A stretch of DNA of 64,000 nucleotides from Virgibacillus indicus (GTDB taxonomy: Bacteria > Bacillota > Bacilli > Bacillales > Amphibacillaceae). The position numbers and the translations under genes are program-made. Of the stretch, positions 52,101 to 60,423 are shown in pieces. The notes under the pieces are model-generated. The model searched no databases, had not been told where the DNA came from, and worked only from the letters and a program-made list of their open reading frames with translations. The DNA is taken from NCBI RefSeq assembly GCF_002266285.1, contig NZ_NPMS01000006.1:175712-239711 (forward strand). The letters are read 5' to 3'. Numbering within the stretch: the stretch's first letter is position 1; each line of letters opens with the position of its first letter.

Positions 52101-52682
52101 CTACTTTATTTTCAAGCTATCCTTCACAATAAAAGCAACACAAGGAATATGTTCAGAACAAACCACATCAGCAGCTTCAAATACATTGACTAATTCATAA
52201 GGTTGTCCATCTGCTGCAAGCACATATTGTTCAATAAACTGATTTTTATGATCGACAATCCAATATTCCGAAACACCAAAAGAAGCATAGCTATTCTTTT
52301 TCATAATACGATCACGTTTTGCACTATTTGGGGAGAGGATTTCAATTACTAAGTCCGGGGGTCCAACCACAGCATGCTCCTCAATTATGTGCTCGCGGCT
52401 GTGGTGAATCATAAGTATATCGGGTTGTCTTGTTTCATTATCGGATAGGATTACATCAATAGGTGCATGCATAATAATATAGTCATTATCACACGAATCG
52501 GTTAAAGTCTGTACAAAACGATGACAAACACGCTGGTGGGTAGTTGTTGGAGAAGGCTTTAAATCAAGTTGACCATTAATAATTTCGTATTGATTCCCGT
52601 CCTCAGGTAATTGATAATAGTCATCAACACTCCACCCGGTTTCTTTAATCAATGGCTTTTTATCAGTTTTCTTTTGATGCAT
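52101..52682 (-). CDS. Uma2 family endonuclease-like protein (DUF820)
   Basis: 193 residues. PD-(D/E)xK restriction-type fold: YEIINGQLDLKPSPTTTHQRV at the N-terminus, then QPDILMI and PDLVIEILSPNSAKRDRIMKKNSYASFGVSEYWIVDH, with catalytic Asp, Glu (EIL) and Lys. These genes are abundant in cyanobacteria and sporadic in Firmicutes, and their targets are unknown. A GGAGCTG ribosome site precedes the ATG. Confidence 0.9.
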   Translation of the reverse strand: MHQKKTDKKPLIKETGWSVDDYYQLPEDGNQYEIINGQLDLKPSPTTTHQRVCHRFVQTLTDSCDNDYIIMHAPIDVILSDNETRQPDILMIHHSREHIIEEHAVVGPPDLVIEILSPNSAKRDRIMKKNSYASFGVSEYWIVDHKNQFIEQYVLAADGQPYELVNVFEAADVVCSEHIPCVAFIVKDSLKIK

Positions 52683-52846
52683 AAAAACAGCTCCTTTTCT
52701 AAGTCTATTATCTCATTATTTGAAAAGTTATTCCAGATAAATCCAATATTCAAGGCTACAAAATAATTGCGGGGTAACAGATATATTAAATATCTACCTC
52801 GATAATCATGTATTAAAATAGAACCAGATTTTATGTGTCTTTTGAA

Positions 52847-52856
52847 CAAACGTTTG
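52847..52856. promoter_or_regulatory. Upstream LacI-type operator
   Basis: CAAACGTTTG, a perfect 10-base palindrome with central CG, the usual core for LacI-family repressors of maltose-type operons. It is about 280 bases before the binding protein gene. A loop with the 53054 site is possible. Confidence 0.45.
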
Positions 52857-53012
52857 CACAAAATAATATTTTAAATATGGCCAAACCAAATTATACCTCG
52901 ATCCAGGGCCCCTTTTTATACTATTAAAATAGCGTTTATTCTTAAAACTGTAAGCGTTAACCCCATTATAATAACAATAATTATAAATATTATTAGAATA
53001 AGAGTTTTAAGC

Positions 53013-53073
53013 TTGTTTTTTAAAAAAATCGATGTATAATAAAAGTACAATGTTTGTGCAAACGATTTCACAA
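53013..53073 (+). promoter_or_regulatory. Promoter and main operator of the maltodextrin-type operon
   Basis: TTGTTT (53013-53018), 16-base spacer, TATAAT (53035-53040) with an extended TG. Immediately downstream is TTGTGCAAACGATTTCACAA (53054-53073), with arms TTGTG/CACAA around a CG centre, a LacI-family site that also matches the cre consensus at all but one position. Binding there would block transcription; the LacI protein encoded at the end of the operon is the likely ligand. Confidence 0.72.
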
Positions 53074-53127
53074 ATTGCATAAAATAAGCATTGTTAATTT
53101 TTACAAAACATAGGGGAGGTTAATTGA

Positions 53128-54405
53128 ATGAAAAAGTCGTTAATTTATATTTTCGCAATGTTACTTATCATCGGAATACTTACAGCATGTGGTCCGGATG
53201 ATGCTGAACCAGCAGATGAAGGTGCGGGTGAGGGAGATAGTACGGAAAGTACAGAGGGTGACAAGCCTGAGAAGTTAATTGTTTGGGAGGATCAGGATAA
53301 AGGAGCCGCATTGGAAGATGCTGCAGTAAAGTTTGAAGAAGAGCATGGGATAGAAATTGAATATGTGGAATATAACATTACGGAAATTCAAGAAAATTTA
53401 GCATTAGATGGTAACACAGATAATGCTCCAGATGTGGTTACCATGTCTCATGATGGGGTTGGTCCATCAGTAGTTAAAGGATATATTTCGCCAATCGAAG
53501 TTAGCGAGGACATTTTAAGTCAGTTCACAGAGTCTTCTGTTGAGTCGCTAAAATATGAAGGTGAGTTGTATGGCTTACCGAAAGCAACTGAAACAACAGT
53601 TTTCATATACAATAAAGACCTTCTGCCAGAAGTACCGGAAACAATGGAAGAAGTATATACATTGTCTCAAGAAGCTAATTCAGGAGATGATTTCGGATTT
53701 TTGGCAATATGGGATGATTTCTATCATAGCCATGGTATTTTTGAAGGATTTGGAGCCTATGTCTTTGGTGACGACGTAACTGATATTGGTTTAAATAATG
53801 AACAAGCAGTAGAAGCATTAGAATATATTAATAAATGGTATGAAGAAGGATTATTCCCTAGAGGTATAATAGGTGAAAATTCAAATGATCAAATGAATGC
53901 TCTGTTTAAAGAAGGAAAAGCATTTGCAGTTCAAAATGGACCATGGGCATTCAAGGATTACCGTGATTCAGGAATTAATATAGGGATTGCTCCAATGCCA
54001 ACTTTACCAAATGGAGAAGAAGTAGGAACATATATGGGAGTTAAAGGTTGGTTTGTTACAAACTTTACTGAAAACAAAGAATGGGCACAGAAATTTGTGG
54101 AATTTGTAACAAATGAAGAAAATGCAAAAACACGTTATGACCTAACTGGTGAAATCCCGCCATTAGTATCATTAATTGAAGATGAACAATGGGTTAGTGA
54201 AAATGAAGGTGCTGCAGCTGTTATGGCACAATCCCAAAACGCAATTGCAATGCCATCCGTTCCAGAAATGGCTGAAATATGGGATCCAATTGCAGCAGCA
54301 GTTCAAACAGTTGCTACTGATAAAGCGGAACCGAAAGAAGCATTGAAGGAAGCTGTTGATTTAATTAATCAAAATATTGAAATGAATCATGGCGGCGGAA
54401 ACTAA
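53128..54405 (+). CDS. Sugar-binding lipoprotein (maltose/maltodextrin type, SBP family 1)
   Basis: 425 residues. Signal with lipidated Cys21 (ILTAC), an acidic linker to about residue 50, then the MalE-like fold: LIVWEDQDKGAALEDAAVKFEEEHG, the TETTVFIYNKDLL block and QNGPWAFKDYRDSGINIGIAPMPTLPNG. Delivers maltodextrins or related alpha-glucosides. GGGGAGGT ribosome site. Confidence 0.92.
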   Translation: MKKSLIYIFAMLLIIGILTACGPDDAEPADEGAGEGDSTESTEGDKPEKLIVWEDQDKGAALEDAAVKFEEEHGIEIEYVEYNITEIQENLALDGNTDNAPDVVTMSHDGVGPSVVKGYISPIEVSEDILSQFTESSVESLKYEGELYGLPKATETTVFIYNKDLLPEVPETMEEVYTLSQEANSGDDFGFLAIWDDFYHSHGIFEGFGAYVFGDDVTDIGLNNEQAVEALEYINKWYEEGLFPRGIIGENSNDQMNALFKEGKAFAVQNGPWAFKDYRDSGINIGIAPMPTLPNGEEVGTYMGVKGWFVTNFTENKEWAQKFVEFVTNEENAKTRYDLTGEIPPLVSLIEDEQWVSENEGAAAVMAQSQNAIAMPSVPEMAEIWDPIAAAVQTVATDKAEPKEALKEAVDLINQNIEMNHGGGN

Positions 54406-54414
54406 TAGTGATTG

Positions 54415-54454
54415 CAGGCGGTATTTTCTTCGTTGAAATACTGCCTGTGTTTTT
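54415..54454 (+). terminator. Intra-operon hairpin between the binding protein and first permease
   Basis: 12-bp stem CAGGCGGTATTT/AAATACTGCCTG (one G-T pair), 9-base loop, then TGTTTTT. It should act as a partial terminator or 3' stabiliser, keeping the binding protein in excess of the permeases. Confidence 0.78.
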
Positions 54455-54473
54455 AAGAAAGGGGTCTCTTTCT

Positions 54474-55754
54474 GTGGATAATGTATATAAATCAAACCAC
54501 CGAAAAATTGCTGCATGGCTTTCAATTATTCCAGGGATTGGACAATTTTATAATCGGCAAATTCTTAAGGGAACTTTATTTTTAATCCTGGGTGTATCAT
54601 TTTTAATTTCGTTTTGGGATTTCATCGATCTTGGTATATGGGGAATTATTACACTTGGTGAACAGTTACCTAGGGATAATTCAATTTTTCTAATGGTCTA
54701 TGGAATAATTGCGATTTTTTTACTTGTGCTGGCTTCTATTTTTATGTTCATTAACTTGCGTGATGCATATAAAAATGGACAAAGAAGAGATATGGGACAA
54801 CAACTTAATTCTGTACGAAATCAATACCGTAACCTAATAGACAATGGATTCCCGTATTTAATGTTGACCCCTGGATTCTTCCTTTTGTTATTTGTTGTTA
54901 TTTTACCAATTATCTTTGTGCTGCTATTAGCATTTACGAATTATGATTTATATCATACATGGCCTGCACAATTATCTGATTGGGTTGGATTTCAAAATTT
55001 CACTAACCTATTTACATTAGATGTTTGGCGTGAGACTTTTATTAGTGTTTTCGCCTGGACAGTCATTTGGACGTTTGGTGCAACAACCCTGCAAGTTGCA
55101 CTTGGTATATTCCTGGCAATCTTAGTAAACCAGAAAGACTTGAAAGGAAAAGCAATAATACGTACTGTTCTTATTCTGCCATGGGCAGTTCCGGCATTTG
55201 TATCCATCCTCATTTTTTCCGGAATGTTTAATGAATCATTTGGTGCAATAAATACGGTTATTTTGAATGCATTGGGTATTGATTCAATCCCTTGGATGAC
55301 TGAAGTATTGTGGACTAGAATAGCATTAATTTTAATTCAAACCTGGTTAGGGTTTCCATTTATTTTTGTGATGGTTACTGGCGTATTACAGGCAATACCG
55401 AATGAATTATATGAAGCAGCCACAGTTGATGGAGCAAGTGTCTTTCAAAAGTTTAGCAATATTACTTTTCCGCTAGTAATGTTTTCGGTAGCACCGATAT
55501 TAATTACTCAATATACATTTAATTTTAATAATTTTAATGTGATTTACCTATTTAATAGTGGTGGACCAGCCGTGCCTGGTCAAAATGCGGGAGGAACTGA
55601 TATTTTAATTTCGTGGATCTATAATTTGACCATGACTACACAGCAATATGGCATGGCTGCTGCAATTACGATGGTTATGTCTGTGGTTGTTATTGCTGTA
55701 GCAATTTGGCAATTTAGAAGAACTAAGTCATTCCAGGAAGAGGATATGATGTGA
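54474..55754 (+). CDS. Maltose-type ABC transporter permease (MalF type)
   Basis: 426 residues from the GTG at 54474 with AGAAAGGGG upstream; the frame extends upstream through the hairpin without a ribosome site. An N-terminal extension with KIAAWLSIIPGIGQFYNRQILKG is typical of Firmicute MalF (extra helices), followed by the main permease with the EAA motif YEAATVDGASVFQKFSNITFP. Pairs with the next permease. Confidence 0.93.
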   Translation: MDNVYKSNHRKIAAWLSIIPGIGQFYNRQILKGTLFLILGVSFLISFWDFIDLGIWGIITLGEQLPRDNSIFLMVYGIIAIFLLVLASIFMFINLRDAYKNGQRRDMGQQLNSVRNQYRNLIDNGFPYLMLTPGFFLLLFVVILPIIFVLLLAFTNYDLYHTWPAQLSDWVGFQNFTNLFTLDVWRETFISVFAWTVIWTFGATTLQVALGIFLAILVNQKDLKGKAIIRTVLILPWAVPAFVSILIFSGMFNESFGAINTVILNALGIDSIPWMTEVLWTRIALILIQTWLGFPFIFVMVTGVLQAIPNELYEAATVDGASVFQKFSNITFPLVMFSVAPILITQYTFNFNNFNVIYLFNSGGPAVPGQNAGGTDILISWIYNLTMTTQQYGMAAAITMVMSVVVIAVAIWQFRRTKSFQEEDMM

Positions 55755-55755
55755 T

Positions 55756-56598
55756 ATGAATACAAAAATTACGAAAATTCTCAGGTTGGCTGTAAGCTAT
55801 TTTATTATAGCTATCATGGCGGTTATAATAATCTATCCACTTGTATGGGTGTTCGGGGCTTCTTTAACACCAGGGACAAGTTTATCGAACTTTAGTATTA
55901 TCCCTAAAAACCCAACGTGGGAACATTATAAGGAATTATTTAATCCAGATGAAAGTCTCTATATAACATGGTATTGGAATACGTTAAAAGTAACGATCAT
56001 TACGATGATTGCTTCTGTATTAACGATTAGTTTAATGGCGTTTGCATTTTCCCGATATCGATTCGTCGGCAGGAAAAATGGTTTAGTGACTTTTTTAATT
56101 TTGCAAATGATCCCGAACTTCGCAGCCTTAATTGCTATATTTGTTCTAGCAAATGTGACTGGATTAATTAATACACATCTAGGTTTAATTCTTTTGTATA
56201 TGGGCGGCGCTATTCCGATGAATACATGGTTATTGAAAGGATATTTAGACACCATCCCGAAAGAATTAGATGAAAGTGCCCGTATGGATGGAGCGGGGCA
56301 TTTTCGAATTTATTGGCAAATAATTATGCCATTAGCTAAGCCGATGCTAGCTGTTGTTGCAATCTTTTCATTCATTACTCCATTCACAGATTTTATTTTA
56401 GCAAAAGTACTGCTGCGGCAACCGGAGCAATATACACTTGCTGTTGGGTTATATGAGCTGGTATCACGTCAATATGGCAGTGAATTTACGTTGTTTGCCG
56501 CTGGTAGTATTTTAATTGCTGTGCCAATATCTATATTATTTTTGTCATTACAAAAATATTTCGTATCCGGCTTAACAGCAGGTGGAATAAAAGGGTAA
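55756..56598 (+). CDS. Maltose-type ABC transporter permease (MalG type)
   Basis: 280 residues, six helices, EAA motif ELDESARMDGAGHFRIYWQIIMP, and the MalG C-terminus KYFVSGLTAGGIKG. It begins 1 base after the first permease stop, so translation is coupled. No ATPase gene follows, so the pair must use an ATPase encoded elsewhere, such as an MsmX-type shared subunit known in B. subtilis. Confidence 0.94.
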   Translation: MNTKITKILRLAVSYFIIAIMAVIIIYPLVWVFGASLTPGTSLSNFSIIPKNPTWEHYKELFNPDESLYITWYWNTLKVTIITMIASVLTISLMAFAFSRYRFVGRKNGLVTFLILQMIPNFAALIAIFVLANVTGLINTHLGLILLYMGGAIPMNTWLLKGYLDTIPKELDESARMDGAGHFRIYWQIIMPLAKPMLAVVAIFSFITPFTDFILAKVLLRQPEQYTLAVGLYELVSRQYGSEFTLFAAGSILIAVPISILFLSLQKYFVSGLTAGGIKG

Positions 56599-56645
56599 GA
56601 AAAAATATTTATTAATTACTTCATCGATGAAGGAGAGTCAAAGAA

Positions 56646-58997
56646 ATGCTTGAAGATACTAGTTTTGCAATTCACCCAGGAAAAGAAAAACAATCGACTG
56701 CGGTCGTATATCGCGATATTGGAAATTTATTAGAATATAAAAAATCAAATAATACGTATATGTTTATATGTGACAATGGTAATGTCGCCGTACAGTTTTA
56801 TACCGATTCGATAGCCCGTGTAGTTATGAATCCTCATGGAGAAGTTCAACTTGATCGTTCACATACTGTTAAGGTTTCACCTGATGAAGTAAAAGCTATG
56901 GAGGAATTTTCAGGAGATATAATTCTGTTGAAAACAAGCAAATTACAGCTTCGAATTGAAAAAAGCCCATTTCGTATAACAGTTACTGATGCAGAGGGAC
57001 GTATGCTTGTAGCTGAAGGTAATCGTGGTATGGCTTACAGGGAAAATGGAGAAGTAGCAGTATTCAAGAAAATGCAGGAAAATGATCATTTCTATGGTTT
57101 TGGTGAAAAATCGGGTTTTCTTGATAAGCGTGGTGAAAAATATGAAATGTGGAATACAGATGTGTATGCACCGCATAATCCGGAAACAGATCCGCTTTAT
57201 GAGTCTATTCCATATTTCATGACATTGCGAGAGGGCAAAGCGCATGGAGTGTTTTTTGATAACACATTCCGCACCGTTTTTGATATGAAGTCAGAATCCG
57301 ATTATTATTCCTTTTCTGCTGAGGGTGGCCAGATTGATTATTATGTAATGGCTGGGCCTGAGCCGAAAGCTGTTTTGGAACAATATACAGATTTAACAGG
57401 AAGGATGCCGATTCCGCCGAAGTGGGCATTAGGATATCATCAGTCCCGGTACAGCTATGAAACTGAGGCTGAAGTTCGTGAACTGGCACGGAATTTCGTA
57501 AATCGTGATATCCCGGTTGATGTGATTCATCTGGATATCCATTATATGAATGGGTATCGTGTATTTACATTTGATAAGGAACGGTTTCCAAATCCGGAAA
57601 AACTTATCGCTGATTTGAAAGAAATGGGCATTCGCATCGTTCCGATCGTTGATCCAGGTGTTAAAAAGGATCCAGAATACACGATTTATCAGGAAGGTGT
57701 AAACCAGGATCAATTCTGTAAGTATATTGAAGGTGAAACCTATTTTGGTGAAGTTTGGCCTGGGACCAGTGCTTTCCCTGATTTTACAGATGAAAAGGTC
57801 CGTAAGTGGTGGGGTGAAAAACACGCATTTTACACGGATATGGGAGTAGAGGGTATCTGGAATGATATGAATGAGCCTGCTGTTTTTAATGAAACAAAGA
57901 CGATGGATGTAGAGGTAATGCATCGAAATGATGGCAATCCCACGACACACCGGGAGCTTCATAATGTTTACGGGCTACTGATGGGGCAGGCAACCTATGA
58001 AGGCATGAAGGAACAGTTGAGTGGGAAACGCCCATTCCTGTTGACACGGGCAGGATATGCCGGTGTGCAGCGGTATGCATCTGTCTGGACAGGAGACAAT
58101 CGCAGTTTCTGGGAGCATTTGCAAATGTCCCTGCCTATGGTGATGAATCTTGGACTGTCAGGTGTACCGTTTACAGGTCCAGATGTTGGCGGTTTTGCAC
58201 ATGATACAAATGCAGAATTACTTACCCGCTGGACGCAGGTTGGAGCATTCACACCATATTTCCGAAACCATTCAGCTCTGGATACGGTAAACCAGGAGCC
58301 ATGGCAATTTGGTAAAACCTATGAAGCCATTATGAAAAAGTATATTCAAATGCGCTATGAATGGATGCCACAGCTTTACTCCTTATTCTTCCAGGCGAGT
58401 ATTTCAGGACTTCCTGTTATGCGTCCACTATTGATGGAGTTTCCGGAAGATGAGAAAACCTACAATCTGAATGATCAATTTATGATTGGCGATAATGTTA
58501 TAGTTGCACCAATCCTTGCCCCAGCTGTCACAGATCGTGCAGTTTATCTGCCTAAGGGTGAGTGGGTGGAATTTTCTACAGGAGAAGTATATGATGGAGA
58601 AAAAACACACTTAATCCATGCAGAGCTTGAGAATATGCCTATTTTCGTAAAAAAAGGGACAACAGTTATGCAAGGTGAATGGATTTCCAATAAGGATAAA
58701 ACCGCTAAAAATATTCAAATGAATATTTATGCCGGAGATTCCGGAGAAACTTACCGCTTCACGTATTATGATGATGACGGAGAAACATTTGATTATGAAA
58801 AGGGCAGCTTCCTTGAATTAGGTATAGAAGTTGTATCAAAAGCTGATGTAATTGAAGTGAGGGCACTGAATAAGAAAGGTGATTTCACCCCAGCATATAA
58901 AGAAATAGATGTGAATGTGATTGGTCTGGAAAAGACACAAAAAGTAATAATAGATGGTGAAATTAGCCGTGGGAATGATCATAAAATAAGTATCTAA
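56646..58997 (+). CDS. Alpha-glucosidase, glycoside hydrolase family 31
   Basis: 783 residues, no signal peptide, so it works on imported sugars. N-terminal beta-sandwich, then the (beta/alpha)8 barrel with nucleophile Asp407 in GIWNDMNEPAVF and the usual PPKWALGYHQSRYSY and HLDIHYMNGYRVFTFD blocks; the C-terminal beta domains carry the GDNVIVAPILAP segment. Cleaves terminal alpha-1,4 or alpha-1,6 glucose from maltodextrins. AAGGAGAG ribosome site, 47 bases after the permease. Confidence 0.94.
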   Translation: MLEDTSFAIHPGKEKQSTAVVYRDIGNLLEYKKSNNTYMFICDNGNVAVQFYTDSIARVVMNPHGEVQLDRSHTVKVSPDEVKAMEEFSGDIILLKTSKLQLRIEKSPFRITVTDAEGRMLVAEGNRGMAYRENGEVAVFKKMQENDHFYGFGEKSGFLDKRGEKYEMWNTDVYAPHNPETDPLYESIPYFMTLREGKAHGVFFDNTFRTVFDMKSESDYYSFSAEGGQIDYYVMAGPEPKAVLEQYTDLTGRMPIPPKWALGYHQSRYSYETEAEVRELARNFVNRDIPVDVIHLDIHYMNGYRVFTFDKERFPNPEKLIADLKEMGIRIVPIVDPGVKKDPEYTIYQEGVNQDQFCKYIEGETYFGEVWPGTSAFPDFTDEKVRKWWGEKHAFYTDMGVEGIWNDMNEPAVFNETKTMDVEVMHRNDGNPTTHRELHNVYGLLMGQATYEGMKEQLSGKRPFLLTRAGYAGVQRYASVWTGDNRSFWEHLQMSLPMVMNLGLSGVPFTGPDVGGFAHDTNAELLTRWTQVGAFTPYFRNHSALDTVNQEPWQFGKTYEAIMKKYIQMRYEWMPQLYSLFFQASISGLPVMRPLLMEFPEDEKTYNLNDQFMIGDNVIVAPILAPAVTDRAVYLPKGEWVEFSTGEVYDGEKTHLIHAELENMPIFVKKGTTVMQGEWISNKDKTAKNIQMNIYAGDSGETYRFTYYDDDGETFDYEKGSFLELGIEVVSKADVIEVRALNKKGDFTPAYKEIDVNVIGLEKTQKVIIDGEISRGNDHKISI

Positions 58998-59018
58998 GAA
59001 AGCAAGAGGGTGTGTAGA

Positions 59019-60038
59019 ATGGTGACAATTAAAGATGTAGCAAAGGCAACCGGTGTTTCTCCCTCTACTGTATCCAGGGTGATAGCAGATAACCCGAGGA
59101 TCAGTCCGGTCACTAAGAAGAAAGTCAGAAAAGCAATGAAGGATCTAGGGTATCATCCAAACATAAGTGCACGAAACCTTGTAGTCAAATCAACGAAAGC
59201 GATTGGTGTCATTATGCCATCATCTGCAGACAAAGCATTACAGAATCCATTCTTTCCAGAAATTTTGCGTGGAATTGGTTCTGTGACACATCAAATGAAA
59301 TATTCAGTAACACTTTCCAGTGGACAAACTGAAGAAGAAATTTTTGAGGAAGTTCAGCGCATGGTCTTCGGCAGCTATGTCGATGGCGTAATTTTACTTT
59401 ACTCCAGGTTAAATGATCCTGTAACCAACTTTTTAATTGAAAAGGAATTTCCTTTTGTCATCGTTGGTAAGCCATATGAAAATGTGAACGGAATTACACA
59501 CGTTGATAATGATAACTTCTCAGCAGGCAAAGAAATAACAGGACATCTAATCGAGCGTGGCCATGAAAGAATAGCTTTTATTGGGGGTTCTAAGGATTTA
59601 TTTGTAACAATAGACCGTGAAGCAGGTTATGAAGCAGCATTGCAGGAAGCTGGTCTTGAGGTGTCTGACAGCTACAAGATTCACACAGAGTTTTTAAAAT
59701 CTGGTGGAAGAGAAGCGGTGGAAAAGCTGCTGTCACTAAAGGTACCCCCAACCGGAATTGTTGTCAGTGATGATTTAATGAGTGTCGGTGTACTGAGCAT
59801 GCTTGAAGAATCCGGTGTAAAAGTACCGCGAGATGTGTCCCTTGTCAGCTTCAACAATGTTTATCTTTCTGAAATCATTCGCCCAGCGCTAACGACTGTT
59901 GATATCCAAATACATGAGCTTGGTGTGCAATCAGCCAAGGCATTAATTGAGAAAACAGTGAATAAAACAGAACCTGTGAAACGGATTAGTATCCCGCATC
60001 GGATTGTTTATCGGGATTCGGTGAGTAAACTTCCGTGA
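59019..60038 (+). CDS. LacI family transcriptional repressor
   Basis: 339 residues from the ATG at 59019 with AAGAGGGTG upstream. N-terminal helix-turn-helix VTIKDVAKATGVSPSTVSRV and the hinge PNISARNL, then a periplasmic-binding-protein-like effector domain ending in VYRDSV. As last gene of the operon it most likely represses it through the CG-centred sites at 52847 and 53054, with a maltose-type sugar as inducer. This is inferred from position and site type. Confidence 0.93.
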   Translation: MVTIKDVAKATGVSPSTVSRVIADNPRISPVTKKKVRKAMKDLGYHPNISARNLVVKSTKAIGVIMPSSADKALQNPFFPEILRGIGSVTHQMKYSVTLSSGQTEEEIFEEVQRMVFGSYVDGVILLYSRLNDPVTNFLIEKEFPFVIVGKPYENVNGITHVDNDNFSAGKEITGHLIERGHERIAFIGGSKDLFVTIDREAGYEAALQEAGLEVSDSYKIHTEFLKSGGREAVEKLLSLKVPPTGIVVSDDLMSVGVLSMLEESGVKVPRDVSLVSFNNVYLSEIIRPALTTVDIQIHELGVQSAKALIEKTVNKTEPVKRISIPHRIVYRDSVSKLP

Positions 60039-60045
60039 TATTATA

Positions 60046-60095
60046 AAAACCGTCCATAAAGGTAACGGGTTCCGTTACCATAAAGGACGGTTTTT
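60046..60095 (+). terminator. Terminator of the maltodextrin-type operon
   Basis: Outer 10-bp stem AAAACCGTCC/GGACGGTTTT and inner 8-bp stem GGTAACGG/CCGTTACC, then T5. Confidence 0.94.
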
Positions 60096-60423
60096 AAGTT
60101 GTTATTTCTAATTTTTTCAAAAAAGAGTGTTTCATTAATAAGAGTAAAGAAAGAGGTGACGGAGTGATCAATGAATTGAAATTAAAATTACGTGATGTCG
60201 GTACTTCTGTTGTTCATATTAAATTGACACCATTATGTTTCCCATAGGTTGGGATCAATTTTTGCTGTCCTTTTGGAAACCGAGTTTTTGCAATAGTTTG
60301 ATAATACCAGAACATCGATTTGACTTAGAACAAAATCTGATCAATTTCACCAGCTTTTACTTTTTTTTGCAATTTCAAATCCTGCTTTGAACGCTTCCTG
60401 CCTTTCTGGATCAACTATTCGAA
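60096..60423. other. Decayed stretch between the LacI operon and the DUF255 gene
   Basis: A GTG frame at 60164-60247 with AGAGGTGACGG upstream codes for only 27 residues (MINELKLKLRDVG...), and a minus-strand coding-like piece lies at 60325-60418. Together they suggest leftovers of deleted genes; I see nothing functional. Confidence 0.4.
60325..60418 (-). pseudogene. Frameshifted C-terminal fragment of an unknown gene
   Basis: On the minus strand, VDPERQEAFKAGFEIAKK is followed after a run of eight A (60361-60368) in another frame by VKAGEIDQILF and a stop. The two halves join sensibly if the A-run is adjusted by one base. The 5' part is missing; the fragment abuts the stop codon of the DUF255 gene. 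No family recognised. Confidence 0.33.

Noticed and set aside
52649..52861. 70-codon minus-strand frame overlapping the Uma2 start
   Set aside because: It runs through the Uma2 ribosome site in another frame and through the LacI-type operator region; probably chance.
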